A stretch of DNA of 64,000 nucleotides from the NCBI RefSeq assembly GCF_011947195.1, contig NZ_JAATVY010000014.1:62001-126000 (forward strand). The letters are read 5' to 3'. Source of the stretch: Planosporangium thailandense. GTDB lineage: Bacteria; Actinomycetota; Actinomycetes; Mycobacteriales; Micromonosporaceae. The translations under genes and the position numbers were made by a program. Position 1 is the stretch's first letter. Every line of letters starts with the position of its first letter. The notes under the pieces were generated by a model. The model was not told the origin of the DNA, searched no databases, and saw only the letters and a list, made by a program, of their open reading frames with translations. Positions 52,451 to 60,861 of this stretch are shown in pieces.

Positions 52451-53563
52451 TCAGCCTTGGCGCAGCGCCTCTGACAGCGCCACGAGCTGTTCGGCATCGG
52501 CGTCGATCCCATCCTCGGCCGGTACCGCGACGGGCACTGCGCCCGCCGGGGCGGGCTCCCCGGCCTGGTACCGGCGGAGCGCGGCGCGCAGATGCGCGGC
52601 CAGTTGCGCCGCCTCGCCGGGTGCACTGGCCTCGGCAAGGTACGGGCTGATATGCACGAGCCCGTCCCTGCACTCGATGAGCCGCCGGTAGTACCCCCGG
52701 TGCACGCCACGCAGCCGCAGCGCGTCCCGCCACCGGCTGGACGGCACCCGCGACAGCGCGTCCTGCGGAAACGCCTCGTGCAGCAGGGCCCACAGCGGGT
52801 AGAGACGCTGGTACGTCCGGCGATGCTGCCACCACACCCGCCCTGCCACGATGCGGGTGGCGACCCCCGGATACGTCACCCCGACCAGGAACAGCGGGAC
52901 GGCGACCGTGACGGCGAGCGACGCCGCGACCAGCAATTCCGGCGGCACCGTGCCGCCGCGCCAGCGGACCACCACGAACACCGCGCGAGCCGAACCGGCC
53001 AGAACCATGCCCGCCATCGCTAACGCGGCGAGCCGCAACCCGACCGAGTGCGGACGCCGCGAGCTGCGGGCGTACCGCCAGGTCCAGCGCAATGCCATCG
53101 CCAACGCGTACACCAGGTACAGCCCGGCAGTCAGGTAGAACACCGCGAGCTCGGGAACCCGCATGTCGGCGGTTGCGTAGGTGCGGTCACGGACGCCGGG
53201 TGGGGTGAGCACCGTCGCGACGGTGATGACCACCGCTGTCGTCAGCAGGGGCAGCGCCTCCCAGCGGGCGCGTCGCTGCCCGCGACGCGAATCCGCGGCC
53301 GAGTACAGGTAGAAACACATCAGCCAGTACACGGTGCACAGCAGCAGGATGTTCTGAGCCAGCTTGGCTGCGCCGACGCCGACAGCGCCGTCGATCACCG
53401 CCTGCCCCTTCGGCAGGCCGATCGGATAGGCGACGGCAGCGGACACCAGGCAGAGCGTCACCGCACGCAGCGGCCGGTCGTGCGGCGCCCTGCTGACCTG
53501 ACGGAGCGTCCAGCCGACGGCGGTGACGAAGATGAGGGCGACCAGGACGTTGACGGCCGTCAT
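52451..53563 (-). CDS. Seven-helix membrane protein, MAB_1171c type (module 1)
   Basis: 370 residues from ATG 53563. Seven hydrophobic segments fill the first 235 residues (for example LVALIFVTAVGWTL, NILLLCTVYWLMCFYLYSA, LLVAASLAVTVAVPLFLVGV). A soluble tail follows with RRTYQRLYPLWALLHEAF and helices rich in Arg and Ala. The family is called a putative transporter, but the layout, seven helices plus a cytoplasmic domain, also fits a receptor. ATGA overlap with the metallopeptidase gene; paralogue at 60854. Confidence 0.85.
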   Translation of the reverse strand: MTAVNVLVALIFVTAVGWTLRQVSRAPHDRPLRAVTLCLVSAAVAYPIGLPKGQAVIDGAVGVGAAKLAQNILLLCTVYWLMCFYLYSAADSRRGQRRARWEALPLLTTAVVITVATVLTPPGVRDRTYATADMRVPELAVFYLTAGLYLVYALAMALRWTWRYARSSRRPHSVGLRLAALAMAGMVLAGSARAVFVVVRWRGGTVPPELLVAASLAVTVAVPLFLVGVTYPGVATRIVAGRVWWQHRRTYQRLYPLWALLHEAFPQDALSRVPSSRWRDALRLRGVHRGYYRRLIECRDGLVHISPYLAEASAPGEAAQLAAHLRAALRRYQAGEPAPAGAVPVAVPAEDGIDADAEQLVALSEALRQG

Positions 53564-54093
53564 AGCCAGCCCCGTCGGTCGCTCAGCGCGGTCTGCACCC
53601 GCCGCAGCGACGGATCGTCGGCCAACTTCGGAGCGACCCGATCCAGCACGGACGCCCACTCCAGGATGATCGTGGCCACCAGTTCGGCTTCCCGTTCGTG
53701 CTCCTCGTCATAGGAGGTGCGGCGCAGCGCCCGCCGCACCGCGTCGAGAGAGAGGTTGGGAAACATCTGCCGCCAGAACTCGTCGTCGGTGTCGTCGCTT
53801 TGGTGATCGGCGAGAATGTGGCCCACCTCGTGCAGAACGATGTGGTCCTGGTGAGTCCTGCTGGTCTCCCGCTGGTAGAGGATGTAGTCGGCGGATGCGC
53901 TAGCGATCCACAAGCCGAACGGCCCCGGCACCGGCAACGGGTAGGGCAGCAGCCGGATCGGCCGGCCACGGCGTTCCCCGAGCCGTGCGCAAAGGACATC
54001 GACCCGCAGCGGCGGTTGGATGTCCAGCGTCCGTAGCTCCCGCCTGCACCGCCGCCGCAACTCGCGCTCCCGCACGTCAATCCCCGCATCCAT
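53560..54093 (-). CDS. HExxH metallopeptidase-like protein, ImmA/IrrE or ParH-like (module 1)
   Basis: 177 residues. HEVGH at 88-92 supplies the zinc-binding helix and EREAE at 133-137 a likely third ligand, the arrangement of ImmA/IrrE-type peptidases. No signal peptide or membrane segment, so cytoplasmic. ImmA and IrrE cleave HTH repressors; the neighbour upstream is an HTH protein, making it a candidate substrate. Coupled by ATGA to the membrane protein. Confidence 0.82.
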   Translation of the reverse strand: MDAGIDVRERELRRRCRRELRTLDIQPPLRVDVLCARLGERRGRPIRLLPYPLPVPGPFGLWIASASADYILYQRETSRTHQDHIVLHEVGHILADHQSDDTDDEFWRQMFPNLSLDAVRRALRRTSYDEEHEREAELVATIILEWASVLDRVAPKLADDPSLRRVQTALSDRRGWL

Positions 54094-54102
54094 GCGCGCT
54101 CG

Positions 54103-54555
54103 TCACGTCGGCGCCGAGCCGTCGCGCTCGGCCTGCTCGAGCCGATAGATCACGTCGAGCAGATCCATCACTTGCCGGCGTCGCTCGGCGGAAAGCTCAC
54201 CGGCCCGCATCGCCATAAGCCGCACGTCCCGACCGGCGTTGGTCTCGTTGACGCGTGCCTGCTCGATCCGGAGACGCTCGAGCTGCTCCTCGACCCGCCC
54301 GGTCACCTCGTCGTCGAAGAAGTACGCAGCGGGCACGCCGAAGAAGTCGGCGAGCGCCTGAAGATGACGAAGGGTCGGGTTGTCCTTCATGCCTCGACGC
54401 AGCTGCCAGACGTAGCTCTGCGAGATCGTCACACCGGTCTTGCGAATCGCGGCGGCGACCTGCTCGTTGCTGTACTTCTGCCCGCCGCGAGGCTTCATCG
54501 TCGCGAACAGGTAGTTCAGTTTCTCGCCTAGGCTCCGCCCCGCCTGTATCGCCAT
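54103..54555 (-). CDS. EspR-like XRE-family DNA-binding protein (module 1)
   Basis: 150 residues. LGEKLNYLFATMKPRGGQKYSN, ISQSYVWQLRRGMKDNPTLRHL and ALADFFGVPAAYFFDDE match the N-terminal HTH of mycobacterial EspR, including the FF-x5-AYFFDDE turn; a helical C-terminal part (RRQVMDLLDVIYRLEQAE) suits dimerisation. First gene of module 1, nine bases before the metallopeptidase. Likely regulates this operon. Confidence 0.88.
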   Translation of the reverse strand: MAIQAGRSLGEKLNYLFATMKPRGGQKYSNEQVAAAIRKTGVTISQSYVWQLRRGMKDNPTLRHLQALADFFGVPAAYFFDDEVTGRVEEQLERLRIEQARVNETNAGRDVRLMAMRAGELSAERRRQVMDLLDVIYRLEQAERDGSAPT

Positions 54556-55100
54556 CGGTTTCCCTCCGGCGCGCCCATGCTGTGCGACCTTCCACTCGTG
54601 AAGACACTATCAGGGACGTCGATGTATGACAGTGGAAGCTTGGTCGGCTGTCCGACTTTGCTGCTCTGGGCAACCGCTCAGTTCAGGCACCAAAGAAGAT
54701 GTCCAACGGGAAGGATTCACGCGAGTCGCGAAAGACCCGGCGATCCCCGGTTTGGTAGCGAAGGCGGTTCGGTGGGGCCGCCCGGCAGCCGGCCAGGCAG
54801 GGGTGTAGGCCGCCACGTGCAGCGGCGCCGCTGGGTGAGGGAGGCGAACAATCCGTCAAAGCCGGCCGCGTACTCATCCAACGGCCCTGGCGCAGGGGCA
54901 GGCCCGACGCGCAGCTATCACGTGCGTCAACACCCCGCTGACGCCGCGCGCCCTGTCCGGCCCTAACGAACCGCCGTTAAGCGACTGTTCAGTGGTGTCC
55001 GTCAGGCTGCTGATCGGTTGGTCGGCACGTCCGCCGACCGACTTCGTCAGCCGATGGACGAACGCGCGCGCCCGTCGGCACATACCGAGGAGGTATAGAA
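54556..55100. other. 545-base intergenic region, promoters of two divergent units
   Basis: No convincing gene on either strand. It separates the EspR-like gene (minus) from the frame-switching gene (plus), so it should hold both promoters. CGAGGAGGTATAGAA at its right end is a strong ribosome site. I see no clear operator palindrome. Confidence 0.4.
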
Positions 55101-55728
55101 ATGTCTCTTGAGGACGCTGACAAGGCTCTTGCCGGTCTGACCGGCATCGACTCGGAGGAGCTGCAGAAGTTCCTCGAGGAGAAGGCCGGTATCGCGCCGG
55201 ACGAGGAAGCCCAGGGCACCGTCATGGCGGCCGCCGCGTCGATCGCCTTCCCAGTCGCTGGACCCGGACCTACCGCCCGCGATAGCCGTCTACTTCAAGG
55301 ACCTGGCGGCGGCTGGAGTCGATCCGGAACTGCTCGCTCAGGAGAAGGAGGCGACCATGCTGCTGCTTGCGTTGGCTCCGGACGCCACGGCGAACTTCGT
55401 GCGGCTGTACACGCGGCTCCGCGCGGAGCCGGCGAAGCTCGCGGCCGCCATGGACGTCATGCACCGCTTCCAGCAACTTGCCGCTGCCCCGGCCGACGAG
55501 CAGGAGGTGCAGCGGCTGGTCGGCGATCTCGTCGCGCTGTACCCCGGCTGGCTCGGCGAGACGCACGGGGCCACCGATATCGCCACGGCCGAGGCGGCGA
55601 GCCGGGTGTTCGCCGACCACCTGCACTCCTATTCGCTCGCACAACGGCGCGTGATCGAGACGGTGAGTGCGATCGCTCCCCGCGCCCGCATGGGAGAGCA
55701 GCCGGCCGCCCGATCCGACTTGCCCTGA
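55101..55728 (+). CDS. Unknown protein whose coding frame changes internally
   Basis: From ATG 55101, with GAGGAGG well placed, the frame reads SLEDADKALAGLTGIDSEELQ and on to MAAAASIAF. G/C-rich third positions end near 55255. Coding bias then continues in the +1 frame (LDPDLPPAIAVYFKDLAAAG, PELLAQEKEA) and on through LLLALAPDATANFVRLYTRLR to ARSDLP at 55728. Either an indel has broken a gene of about 210 codons, or the ribosome shifts frame, or there are two genes: ATG 55357 has its own AAGGAGG. No known family; the second part is all-helical. Confidence 0.5.
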
Positions 55729-55791
55729 CGCCACGTCACACCTTCAGGCTGAGATCCGTACGGTAGCCGGAGCGATCGGAATGGGTGGGCT

Positions 55792-56670
55792 ATGGCCGGC
55801 AAGAGACGTGGACGCGTGCTGCGATGGGTGCCGTTCCTCGTGGTGGCCACCGAGCTTGTGTTGGTGGTGGGAGGCGTGGTCAGCCTCGCCGACGCCGCGG
55901 TTGCGGTGGTGCTCATCGAGATTGCCCTGCTTGGTGTCGTGGTCGGTGAGGTGGTCACCATGCGGGCCGCCTACCGGAAGGCCCGCCGGTCGGGCGCCGA
56001 CCGGGCACCGGCGATGTCGGCTGCGCTGGACGCCGCGCTGCCACCCGTGGTCGCGATGCTGATCCGCCAGGAGCTGCGGGTGTTCGGCAGCCTGCTGTCG
56101 GTCGTGCGACGGCGTACCAGGGTCAGCCCCGGCGACAGCGCGCTGCCCTACGGTAGGCGACTGCGCGGGCTGTTGATCGTGCTCGCGGGCCTGTCGCTTG
56201 CCGAGGTCGCGGTGGTCGAAGCGTTCGTGCCCTGGCCGGTTGTGCGCTGGGTGCTGTTGGCGTTGGGAATCTATGGCCTGCTGTGGGTGGTCAGCTTCGT
56301 CGCCTCGTTGTCGGTCTACCCGCACACGATCGGACCGCGGGTTCTCCGGCTGCGGTTCGGCCCCTTCACCGACCTGGCGGTGCCCACGGAGAAGATCGCC
56401 ACCGCAGTGGAGAACACCACGGGAACACACCGGAAGACCGTCGAGACCGACGACGAGACGTTGTCGGTCTCGCTCATGGGGACAAGCACCGTACTGGTCG
56501 ACCTCGCCGAACCGCACGAGGTCGACCTCGGCAGAAGGGGCCGCCACACCGTACGGCGGCTGCGGTTTGATGCCGATGACCCAGCGGACGCCGTGCGGCT
56601 GCTGAGGGAAGCCGTCGCACCGCGCGTCGCGTCGCGGGAACCGTCCGACCCACGCGGCGGTCGGCGCTGA
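55792..56670 (+). CDS. Membrane protein of unknown function
   Basis: 292 residues. Two hydrophobic pairs: WVPFLVVATELVLVVGGVVSLA with AVVLIEIALLGVVVGEVV, and GLLIVLAGLSLAEVAVVEAFV with WVLLALGIYGLLWVVSFVAS. The C-terminal third is a soluble beta-rich domain (SLMGTSTVLVDLAEPHEVDLG) ending in a pleckstrin-like helix (DDPADAVRLLREAV). Family not recognised; similar proteins are found as lone genes in actinobacteria. Confidence 0.75.
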   Translation: MAGKRRGRVLRWVPFLVVATELVLVVGGVVSLADAAVAVVLIEIALLGVVVGEVVTMRAAYRKARRSGADRAPAMSAALDAALPPVVAMLIRQELRVFGSLLSVVRRRTRVSPGDSALPYGRRLRGLLIVLAGLSLAEVAVVEAFVPWPVVRWVLLALGIYGLLWVVSFVASLSVYPHTIGPRVLRLRFGPFTDLAVPTEKIATAVENTTGTHRKTVETDDETLSVSLMGTSTVLVDLAEPHEVDLGRRGRHTVRRLRFDADDPADAVRLLREAVAPRVASREPSDPRGGRR

Positions 56671-56774
56671 TCCAGCTTCTACTCGGCCGGCACTCGTCAA
56701 GCCGGCTGACGAGATGACGCATGTCCAGATGCTGGTCGCCGGTGAGGCGTACCGGTCGGAACGGAGAGGTGGTT

Positions 56775-57206
56775 GTGCAGATGGTACGAGCGTGGCCTGG
56801 TCGCGGCGTGAAACGAGTGCTCGCTGTCGTCGCGATTGGTGCAGGATGCACCGCCGGAGTCGGCGCGCCCGCATTCGCCGACACCGGGTTGACGGTGGCT
56901 CCATCCAGCGGTTTGGCCGACCGGCAGACCGTCACGGTCTCTGCCAGCGGGTTCCAACCGGGTCATGACGTGTACGTAGTTGAGTGCGGTCAGAGTGGAC
57001 CGGCATGCCATAGCACCGAGTACCGGCACGCCTCGGTCGACGGCGACGGGCGGCTCCAGGTGTCGTTGCCGGCGTACCGGACGTTCGCTGGCGTCGGTGG
57101 GGACGGCGTGGCGCGCAGCGTCGACTGCGCGGCGGTTCAGTGCAGTTTCGTGGCGCTCGACCCGGTCACCAACGAACACGCCGAGGCGGTGATCAGCTTC
57201 GGCTGA
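56775..57206 (+). CDS. Secreted neocarzinostatin-family protein
   Basis: 143 residues from GTG 56775 (or 141 from ATG 56781); GGAGAGG precedes it. An N-terminal signal peptide (VKRVLAVVAIGAGCTAGV, cleavage after AFA) is followed by an Ig-like domain: LTVAPSSGLADRQTVTVSASGF, with two Cys pairs, ECGQSGPAC and DCAAVQC, spaced like the disulfides of neocarzinostatin apoprotein. In enediyne producers such proteins hold the chromophore, but no enediyne genes are near, so another small ligand or a surface role is more likely. Confidence 0.85.
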   Translation: MQMVRAWPGRGVKRVLAVVAIGAGCTAGVGAPAFADTGLTVAPSSGLADRQTVTVSASGFQPGHDVYVVECGQSGPACHSTEYRHASVDGDGRLQVSLPAYRTFAGVGGDGVARSVDCAAVQCSFVALDPVTNEHAEAVISFG

Positions 57207-57270
57207 GGTAAGCCGTACTGCCCGCGCCACGGAACCATCCGCTCGGTTCGGGGGACGCTAGCGGCGGGGA

Positions 57271-58017
57271 TTAGGACAACAGTGACGGTTCGAGTTCGAG
57301 GAAGCTCCAGTTAGGATGTTCGATGAGGTCTCCGCGCAGGATGGCCGCCTCGGCGGACTGTAGCGTCGGGTGCGGATCGATGCCAAGCTCACGGCGCAGC
57401 GTCTGCCGCGTCCGTCGGTAGGTCTTGAGTGCGTCGGCGATCCGCCCTGACCGCTGTAGGCAAGCCATGAGGCGCAGGCAGAGATCCTCGTCCAGCGGTT
57501 CGGCTCGGACAGCTTGGAACAGCTCTGGTAGAAGGCGTGCATGTCGGTCAAGGCCGATCTCGAGATCGACCCATCGCTGGAACACCGCGAGTCGGCGCTC
57601 GGCGAGTGCAGGTCCACTCCAGGCGCGGAGCGCCAGTCGAAACGCTTCTGAGGCGGCGCGGTAGCGATGTTCCTTGCGAGCCATCTCGCCTACCGACTCG
57701 AGCGCGGTGAAGACAGTGAAGTCGCACGCTGCCGGCTCGAGGCGGAGCAAGTATCCGTCCGGTTGGGTCTCCACGACATCGGCGGCGCCGGCGGTGCGCA
57801 GTGTCTTGCGGATGTGCGAGACCTGGACCTGCACCTGGTTGCGCGCCGCCGGTGGTGGCGAGCATCCCCAGATCATGTCGATGATGGTGTCCGTGCGCAC
57901 GGTCCTGTTGGCGTAAAGCGCAAGGATTGCCATCATTGCTCGCTGTCGGGGCCGCTGTAGGCGAACGGGCTTCCTGCCGACACTGACTGCGAGCGGTCCC
58001 AACAAGGAAACCTTCAT
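57271..58017 (-). CDS. SARP-type regulator (AfsR/DnrI family)
   Basis: 248 residues. An OmpR-like winged helix (KVSLLGPLAVSVGRKPVRLQ, QVQVSHIRKTLR, ETQPDGYLLRL) is followed by the BTAD helical domain (FTVFTALESVGEMARKEHRY to ALKTYRRTRQTLRRELGIDPHP). SARPs usually activate secondary-metabolite genes. It is convergent with the neocarzinostatin-like gene and could control it or the unlinked P450. A lone SARP domain without ATPase. Confidence 0.93.
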   Translation of the reverse strand: MKVSLLGPLAVSVGRKPVRLQRPRQRAMMAILALYANRTVRTDTIIDMIWGCSPPPAARNQVQVQVSHIRKTLRTAGAADVVETQPDGYLLRLEPAACDFTVFTALESVGEMARKEHRYRAASEAFRLALRAWSGPALAERRLAVFQRWVDLEIGLDRHARLLPELFQAVRAEPLDEDLCLRLMACLQRSGRIADALKTYRRTRQTLRRELGIDPHPTLQSAEAAILRGDLIEHPNWSFLELEPSLLS

Positions 58018-58222
58018 GTGTACCCCCGTGGACGTTTCTGCGGTCTCGGGCGTGCTGCGCGGCGAGAGCGATGAGTTAAGGCCGTGCGAATGAGCCGATC
58101 GACAGCGTGGCGCGGTGGGCGAGGTGGCGCGTTTCCTATTGCCTCATCCTGAAAGAACGGGCTGAAATCGGGCGATGTCATTTGTTCTGCAAGCACGACG
58201 ACGCTGGTCGGTTGGTCGTACG

Positions 58223-58891
58223 TCAACGGCCGCGACTGAGGTCATGATCATGACCTGGGCTCTCTCGTTCGCGCCTGGCGTTGGGTATGGCGTTCTGGCT
58301 GAGCAGCTGGTCGGCGTGACACACACGGTTACGGCCGGCGTTCTTCGCTGCTCGCAAGGCCGTGTCGGCTTGGCTCATGAGTTCGAAGACAGTGATGCCG
58401 TGAACAAGTGAGCCACCGGCAACCCCAATTGACGCGGTACGAGCAACGAAGGTGTCCGTCCCTCTGCTGCCCCCGACGACGGGGATTCGGGCGTTCTGAA
58501 TCCCTTCACGGATTTGCTCTGCCACCGTCACGGCACCTGCACGATCAGTGTTCGGCAATAGGGCGAGAAACTCGTCTCCTCCGTGGCCGCCGTATCTACC
58601 CACCACGTCTCCGTCTCGTGCGACGAGGCGAACAACCGCAGCGGCAGCACGTAGGAGTTCGTCACCAACGAGATGGCCGAAGGATCCGTTCACCTGCTTG
58701 AAGTTGTCCAGGTCGATGATCGCCAGTGCTGCTGCTCGTCCGTCGCGGCGGGCTGCCTGAAGGGCTTGCTCTGCTTCGCTGTCCCAGCCCCACCGATCCA
58801 GTAGGCCAGTGAGCTTGTCGGTTACCCAATAACCTAGAGGCTGGCCGCACGATGCACAGTGCTCAACAGGTCTGTCGTCGCCCACTGTCAT
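58223..58891 (-). CDS. GGDEF-domain diguanylate cyclase
   Basis: 222 residues from ATG 58891; the frame opens to 59059 but the extra part looks non-coding. A short N-terminal CASCGQPLG zinc-like knuckle leads into DKLTGLLDRWGWD and IIDLDNFKQVNGSFGH, and the active loop is RYGGHGGDEFLALLPN, so the catalytic GGDEF is intact with three extra residues before it. No sensor domain or membrane segment. Expected to make cyclic di-GMP. Confidence 0.88.
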   Translation of the reverse strand: MTVGDDRPVEHCASCGQPLGYWVTDKLTGLLDRWGWDSEAEQALQAARRDGRAAALAIIDLDNFKQVNGSFGHLVGDELLRAAAAVVRLVARDGDVVGRYGGHGGDEFLALLPNTDRAGAVTVAEQIREGIQNARIPVVGGSRGTDTFVARTASIGVAGGSLVHGITVFELMSQADTALRAAKNAGRNRVCHADQLLSQNAIPNARRERESPGHDHDLSRGR

Positions 58892-59711
58892 GGCGATCGT
58901 TGCTCGTAGCTGACTGTGGTTGACGGCTGAATGAACGGCGGGGGCTTGGTTGTATGGCAAAGACCGTAACTGCAGTGTGAGGTCCGCTCTCGTCTCGCGG
59001 CGTAAGGAGTGATCCTCGCTGCTCGTTGGAAACGAGCGAAATTGTCCTCCATGAAGCACACGCGCACCCCGATTCTCGAATTTGTTAAAAGGGCTGCGAG
59101 TTCAGGTCGGCTCGCAGCGTGCTTGTCGGGTGGTACCTCCGCCTGTGATGTGCTGCCACGCTTTAGATGTCGCGGTTTTGACGGCGTCCTGGATTCGGTC
59201 CGCCGTTCTTGACTATCGGCTCGCCTGTGGTGCCCGGTGACGGGCCGTCGGTCATTGGCTACGTGTCTGCGAGAGGTGTTACTCAGCCCTGTTTGCGTAT
59301 GAGTGACGGCATCGTTATATGCACTCCTCGGGCATTGCCGCCACTCATATCCGCGTGCGGCGGCGTACGCCCGCGATCGGCTGGGACGGTTACCATTGAT
59401 GAGAGGCGATGTTACGCGCGCGAGACAGGTTGGTGCAACGCGCGTTTAATGAGTTTGCCGTAAAGGGCAGGTCGATCACCACTCTTCGCAGTGGTGGCAT
59501 GACATTGCGTGCATATCCTGCACTGCTATGGTGGTATATTCCGACGATTTCATTACCTAATGTCTGCTTCTTAACTGGGCTGATGCTGGTATCCGACATC
59601 TGGCGTTGCTCAACAGCTGTTGTAATGATCTATGGCCGCCTAGACTCGGCGACGGTAGCTGTCGGGCCTCGAGCAGCGGGCCCCGTCAAGGCGTGGGTGC
59701 GAGGAACTGCT
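58892..59711. other. 820-base region of lower GC without a convincing gene
   Basis: Local GC is clearly lower than in the rest of the window, and open frames lack codon bias. The frame from 59409 that runs into the EspR-like gene reads poorly (RAYPALLWWYIPTISLPN) and is probably not translated. The region should contain the promoter of module 2 and the GGDEF promoter. It may be foreign or decayed DNA. Confidence 0.45.
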
Positions 59712-60248
59712 ATGGCTCTGGATCTTCCCCGAAGCCCTCGGGGCTCCCTTGCCGACAGGCTCAACTACCTGTTCGCGATGCTCCGGCCCGCCCCAGACGC
59801 GGTAGGTCGCGGCAGGCCGGGGCGCGAGTACTACAACAGCGAGATCGCCGACCGGATCAACGGCCCGGGCGAGACGTCGGAGCGGATCTGCCGCATCGTC
59901 GGGGAGCAGGTCACGATCAGCGGCGCCTACATCGGCGAACTGCGTCAAGGCAAGTCGACCGACCCACGTCTCAGTCACCTCAAGGCGTTGGCGATTGCCT
60001 TCGGGGTGCCGACCTGGTACCTGACCGGTGACGAGCCCGGTCCGTCGAGGTCGCGCGATGTGGAACGGGACCTGGAGCGGCTGGACCACATGCGCCGCCT
60101 GGGCGTACAGAAGGTACTCCTGCGGGACGTGTTGTCGGATAGCGGTCTATCTGACCGCAGTCAGCAGGCGATGACCGCTATCTTCCAGCAGTTGTTGGAG
60201 ATGGAGGGCCTGAGCCCGGCTTCGGATCAACCGGAGCACAACACGTGA
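59712..60248 (+). CDS. EspR-like XRE-family DNA-binding protein (module 2)
   Basis: 178 residues from ATG 59712 (GAGGAACTGCT upstream). SLADRLNYLFAMLRP, an insert of about 25 residues (GPGETSERICRIVG), then ISGAYIGELRQGKSTDPRLSHL and ALAIAFGVPTWYLTGDE follow the EspR-like pattern of module 1. The C-terminal part is longer, with LERLDHMRRLGVQKVLLRDV. First gene of module 2; 7 bases before the metallopeptidase. Confidence 0.87.
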   Translation: MALDLPRSPRGSLADRLNYLFAMLRPAPDAVGRGRPGREYYNSEIADRINGPGETSERICRIVGEQVTISGAYIGELRQGKSTDPRLSHLKALAIAFGVPTWYLTGDEPGPSRSRDVERDLERLDHMRRLGVQKVLLRDVLSDSGLSDRSQQAMTAIFQQLLEMEGLSPASDQPEHNT

Positions 60249-60255
60249 CACGCGC

Positions 60256-60861
60256 ATGACGGTCGCAACCTGGCAATGGGGGATCACCGAGCAACGGGAC
60301 GGCGAACAGGTGGGCGAAGTAGCAAGGCGGCGTCGCTACGCCAGGATCGTTAAAGATCTCCGGCTGCCGCGACGACTGACTATCGACAGGCTGTGCCAGA
60401 TCGTGGGGTCGCATCTGGGGAGCCCGATCCAGTTACGTCGAGTGGAGATGCCACCAGACCTCCCAAGCGGGGTCGTCGTCGTGACGCCGAACGTCCTCGG
60501 CGTGTTCGTCGACGCGCTCGCCCAACCCTGGCTGCAGGACGGTATCGCCTGCCATGAGCTGGCCCATTTGCTGCTCGGCCACCACCTCACGCCGCTGACC
60601 GACACTGACGCGACCCAGCGGATACTTCCCACCATCGAGCCGTGGGCGGTGGAGCAGGCGCTCACCGCACCCGTGGAACGCACGCTGGCGCGGACCTGCT
60701 ACGACGGCGTCCCCGAACGGGAAGCCGAGGTGCTGGGCACCGAAATGTTCGGCCACCTCAATCCATGGCCCGCTGAGCAGACTTGGGACGTCCCGGCGCA
60801 GGCCGCCCACGTGATCCGAAATATCGAGCGGGCACTCGGCGACGGAGCCGCGCGTGAATGA
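60256..60861 (+). CDS. HExxH metallopeptidase-like protein (module 2)
   Basis: 201 residues. HELAH at 100-104 and EREAE at 154-158 reproduce the zinc site of the module 1 protein; otherwise similarity is low. The N-terminus has LRLPRRLTIDRLCQIVGSHLG, a lead-in helix also present in ParH-like proteins. Cytoplasmic by composition. Eight-base overlap with the membrane-protein gene. Confidence 0.82.
   Translation: MTVATWQWGITEQRDGEQVGEVARRRRYARIVKDLRLPRRLTIDRLCQIVGSHLGSPIQLRRVEMPPDLPSGVVVVTPNVLGVFVDALAQPWLQDGIACHELAHLLLGHHLTPLTDTDATQRILPTIEPWAVEQALTAPVERTLARTCYDGVPEREAEVLGTEMFGHLNPWPAEQTWDVPAQAAHVIRNIERALGDGAARE

Noticed and set aside
53560-54555. A toxin-antitoxin pair (HTH plus ImmA-like)
   Set aside because: Both proteins are of regulatory families, and the third, membrane-protein gene is coupled to them and recurs in the second copy. 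A two-gene toxin system does not explain this.
55255-55766. The long frame-0 continuation of the gene at 55101
   Set aside because: Third codon positions lose their G/C bias and the peptide is Gly/Arg-rich low complexity; coding signal is in the +1 frame.
56775-58017. An enediyne antibiotic cluster
   Set aside because: Only an apoprotein-like gene and a SARP are present; there is no polyketide synthase or tailoring set.
59409-59711. N-terminal extension of the module 2 EspR-like protein
   Set aside because: Codon use is unlike coding DNA here and the family starts at the LADRLNYLFA region, which the ATG at 59712 fits.
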